DNA from: Dehalococcoidia bacterium
GTDB lineage: Bacteria > Chloroflexota > Dehalococcoidia > Lucifugimonadales > JAGWBF01
Direction: 5' to 3'
NCBI GenBank assembly: GCA_021296025.1
Contig: JAGWBF010000090.1
Span: forward strand, 1 to 6,189
Length of the DNA: 6,189 bases
Part shown: positions 4,622 to 6,189 of the stretch, one piece after another
Position numbering within the stretch: the stretch's first letter is position 1
How the letters are laid out: every line of letters starts with the position of its first letter
Notes under the pieces: generated by a model
Seen by the model: only the letters and a program-made list of their open reading frames with translations
Database searches by the model: none
Told to the model about the DNA's origin: nothing
Program-made: the position numbers and the translations under genes

Positions 4622-5830
4622 GTGGAGAGATTGGGGTGGGTAGGTGCGTTAATAGTTGCCGTGGCCCTCGTTGTAGCTGCATCCGTGTTGTGGCTACAAA
4701 CACGAGACGATCTAGAAGATTCCAGGGAACTGCTGGCCGCAAGCCGTGCGGAGGTTGAGCGCCTTAGCGCAGACCTAGCCGGCGAGCGCACCCGTAGTTT
4801 CGAACTGGCTAACGAGCTAACGGCGTCACAACTAAGCCTCCAGGATGCCAACAGCTATTTGGCTATCCTCGGGGATGACTTGGCTACCGCTCAAACAAAC
4901 ATACACGCCGCCCAGGGCCGTCTCGTAGAGGCCGACAACCGCATAGATGCGTTGGTGGCATCCCGGGATGCGCTTGAGCAGCTTCTTTCTGGTACCCAGG
5001 ATGAGCTTTATACTCTTGCGTCCAAGCATCAGGTATTGGAGCAGTCCGTAGGCAATCTGGAGCAGGTCAAGGAACAGATAGGCTCGCTGGATTCCACGAT
5101 TACATCTCGAAACACAACTATCGGGGAGCTGGACTCACAGATCGTAGAATTGCGGGACGAGATAGAAGCGTTGAAAGTGGCTAGGGAGCCTTGGATGTTG
5201 GAGACAAGGACATCCGGGCTGATGTGCACAGGGTCTATGGAGCCGGCCCTTACCTGCCTAGACGAAGTGACATGGCTTATGAATTCGTATCCCGAGGATA
5301 TTGCCGAAGGGGTGATCATAAGCTTCGACATAGGCGCCTGTAGGGATGAGAGTAAATGGATAGCGCATCGAGTAGAAAAAGTTAAGGTTGAGGACGGCAT
5401 CTACTACTACTGGCCCAAAGGGGATAACAACAGCCAAGCAGATGGTTGCTGGGTGCCGTTTAGCCATGTGAATGGATATGCGATCAATGTGCGGCGCAAT
5501 GCTCACCCAGAGAATGCCGAGCTACGAAACATGGTAGTTGAGGCCCAAGCCGATATGGATCGTGCTATGGCCATACACAATGCAACGAAAAGTAGGTATT
5601 GCCGGGCGGCACCAACCAGTGGCACGAGTGTTGGGGCTGAACATGATGGGAAGCCCTGCTATTTCACCAGCCAGGAATGGGATGAGCTGGATCATCTTTA
5701 TCAAGTGGTGTATTTGGGCGCCTACCGCTACTGGGAGTGCACGTTGGATTCTGCTCGCAATGCGACGCACTCCCCGGATGGACGTGCGCCTATTTATCAA
5801 ACGTGCTCACACCCCGGCCCTATGAGCTAG
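4622..5830 (+). CDS. Membrane-anchored coiled-coil protein with SipW-type signal peptidase domain
   Basis: A 402-residue protein. Residues 1-4 are a short basic head, 5-25 a hydrophobic anchor (no obvious cleavage site), 27-187 a long Leu-, Glu- and Asp-rich coiled coil, about 198-292 a signal peptidase (S26) domain, and 293-402 a tail. In the peptidase domain the nucleophile motif TGSMEPAL places Ser205, IAHRVEKV places His249, and KGDNN with Asp268 and Asp274 completes the site. His replaces the lysine of LepB-type enzymes, as in SipW and Sec11, and the His-to-Asp spacing (19) and Asp-to-Asp spacing (6) fit SipW as I recall it. Eight cysteines (202, 212, 240, 276, 327, 346, 373, 395), all after the coil, suggest disulfides outside the cell. 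The GTG start has AGGAGGG 7 bases upstream. Its substrate is unknown. Third positions are less GC-rich than in pstB-phoU. Confidence 0.88.
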   Translation: MERLGWVGALIVAVALVVAASVLWLQTRDDLEDSRELLAASRAEVERLSADLAGERTRSFELANELTASQLSLQDANSYLAILGDDLATAQTNIHAAQGRLVEADNRIDALVASRDALEQLLSGTQDELYTLASKHQVLEQSVGNLEQVKEQIGSLDSTITSRNTTIGELDSQIVELRDEIEALKVAREPWMLETRTSGLMCTGSMEPALTCLDEVTWLMNSYPEDIAEGVIISFDIGACRDESKWIAHRVEKVKVEDGIYYYWPKGDNNSQADGCWVPFSHVNGYAINVRRNAHPENAELRNMVVEAQADMDRAMAIHNATKSRYCRAAPTSGTSVGAEHDGKPCYFTSQEWDELDHLYQVVYLGAYRYWECTLDSARNATHSPDGRAPIYQTCSHPGPMS

Positions 5831-5904
5831 GGTAGGCGCTGTGGAGTGCGTTAACGTGATGGGGTGCAGGCCAGCTAATACGAGCAAGCAGAGAGGAGTT
5901 TTCG

Positions 5905-6165
5905 ATGCCTATAGACGATACGCCGACGATTGATGAGTTAGCGCAGGAAGTGGCTGACCTACGAGCCGATTTGGAATTCATGGCCGGGGTATGCAGCACA
6001 TACGACGCAGTTTTTGGGGTGCTCATCAAGCTCCTCAACGCTCATGCGGCGGTGCAGAACCCTAAGATATCCTTTGAGGGTGTGACCACGGCTTACGATC
6101 TCGCTCTCCGTAGGGAAGGTGCGGTCAAGGTCCATAAGTCCATTATCCGACATGCTAATAACTGA
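5905..6165 (+). CDS. Small helical protein of unknown function
   Basis: An 86-residue soluble protein, not recognised. The N-terminal half is acidic and strongly helical, with a heptad-like stretch IDELAQEVADLRADLEFM (9-26) that could form a short coiled coil; a helix (VFGVLIKLLNAHAAV) follows, and the C-terminus is basic (LRREGAVKVHKSIIRHANN region). No signal peptide or membrane segment and a single cysteine. The ATG at 5905 has GAGGAG-like AGAGGAG (5892-5898) 6 bases upstream, a convincing start. It follows the peptidase gene by 74 bases on the same strand with no terminator between them, so co-transcription is likely. Whether it works with the peptidase cannot be told; it is probably cytoplasmic, whereas the peptidase domain is outside. 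Confidence 0.75.
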   Translation: MPIDDTPTIDELAQEVADLRADLEFMAGVCSTYDAVFGVLIKLLNAHAAVQNPKISFEGVTTAYDLALRREGAVKVHKSIIRHANN

Positions 6166-6175
6166 GGTTCGCTCC

Positions 6176-6189
6176 ATGAAACCCTCCGT
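6176..6189 (+). CDS. Possible start of a further gene, cut by window end
   Basis: The ATG at 6176 comes 10 bases after the preceding stop, with GAGG (6164-6167) 8 bases upstream. Only four codons (MKPS) are visible, so this rests on spacing and the ribosome site alone. Confidence 0.35.

Overview
The window looks like a chromosomal piece of a fairly GC-rich free-living bacterium. The lineage cannot be fixed from the sequence. A phosphate-response box made of 11-bp-spaced TTAACA repeats (the Gram-positive pattern) and an intergenic hairpin repeat of a kind I remember from Chloroflexota/Dehalococcoidia genomes make a Chloroflexota-like organism a reasonable but unproven guess.

Left part (1-2840, GC-rich, ordinary housekeeping DNA): a crotonase-family protein (107-877) lacking both classical hydratase glutamates; an intergenic region with a REP-like hairpin and a clear tandem Pho-box-like repeat; then pstB (phosphate ABC transporter ATPase) and phoU (phosphate signalling regulator), very likely one phosphate-starvation operon. 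pstS, pstC and pstA are absent here and must lie elsewhere.

Middle part (2839-4450): gene density and GC drop. A minus-strand protein of unknown function (2839-3285) converges on phoU and may be cut at its 5' end. A 290-base stretch without a convincing gene follows, then a strong 13-bp terminator-like hairpin. Beyond it lies a minus-strand region that reads as coding only if single-base shifts are allowed (about 3660-4152), and a small intact 39-codon basic protein gene (4171-4290). This looks like a decaying or recently arrived accessory segment.

Right part (4458-6189): a plus-strand operon-like unit. A sigma70-like promoter candidate precedes a leader of about 130 nt whose segments complement each other in an interleaved, pseudoknot-type order and bury the ribosome binding site of the next gene. 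That gene (4622-5830) encodes an N-terminally anchored coiled-coil protein fused to a SipW/Sec11-type (Ser-His) signal-peptidase domain with a cysteine-rich tail. It is followed by a small helical protein (5905-6165) and the first codons of a possible third gene. The leader plus the tethered peptidase is the most interesting part of the window.
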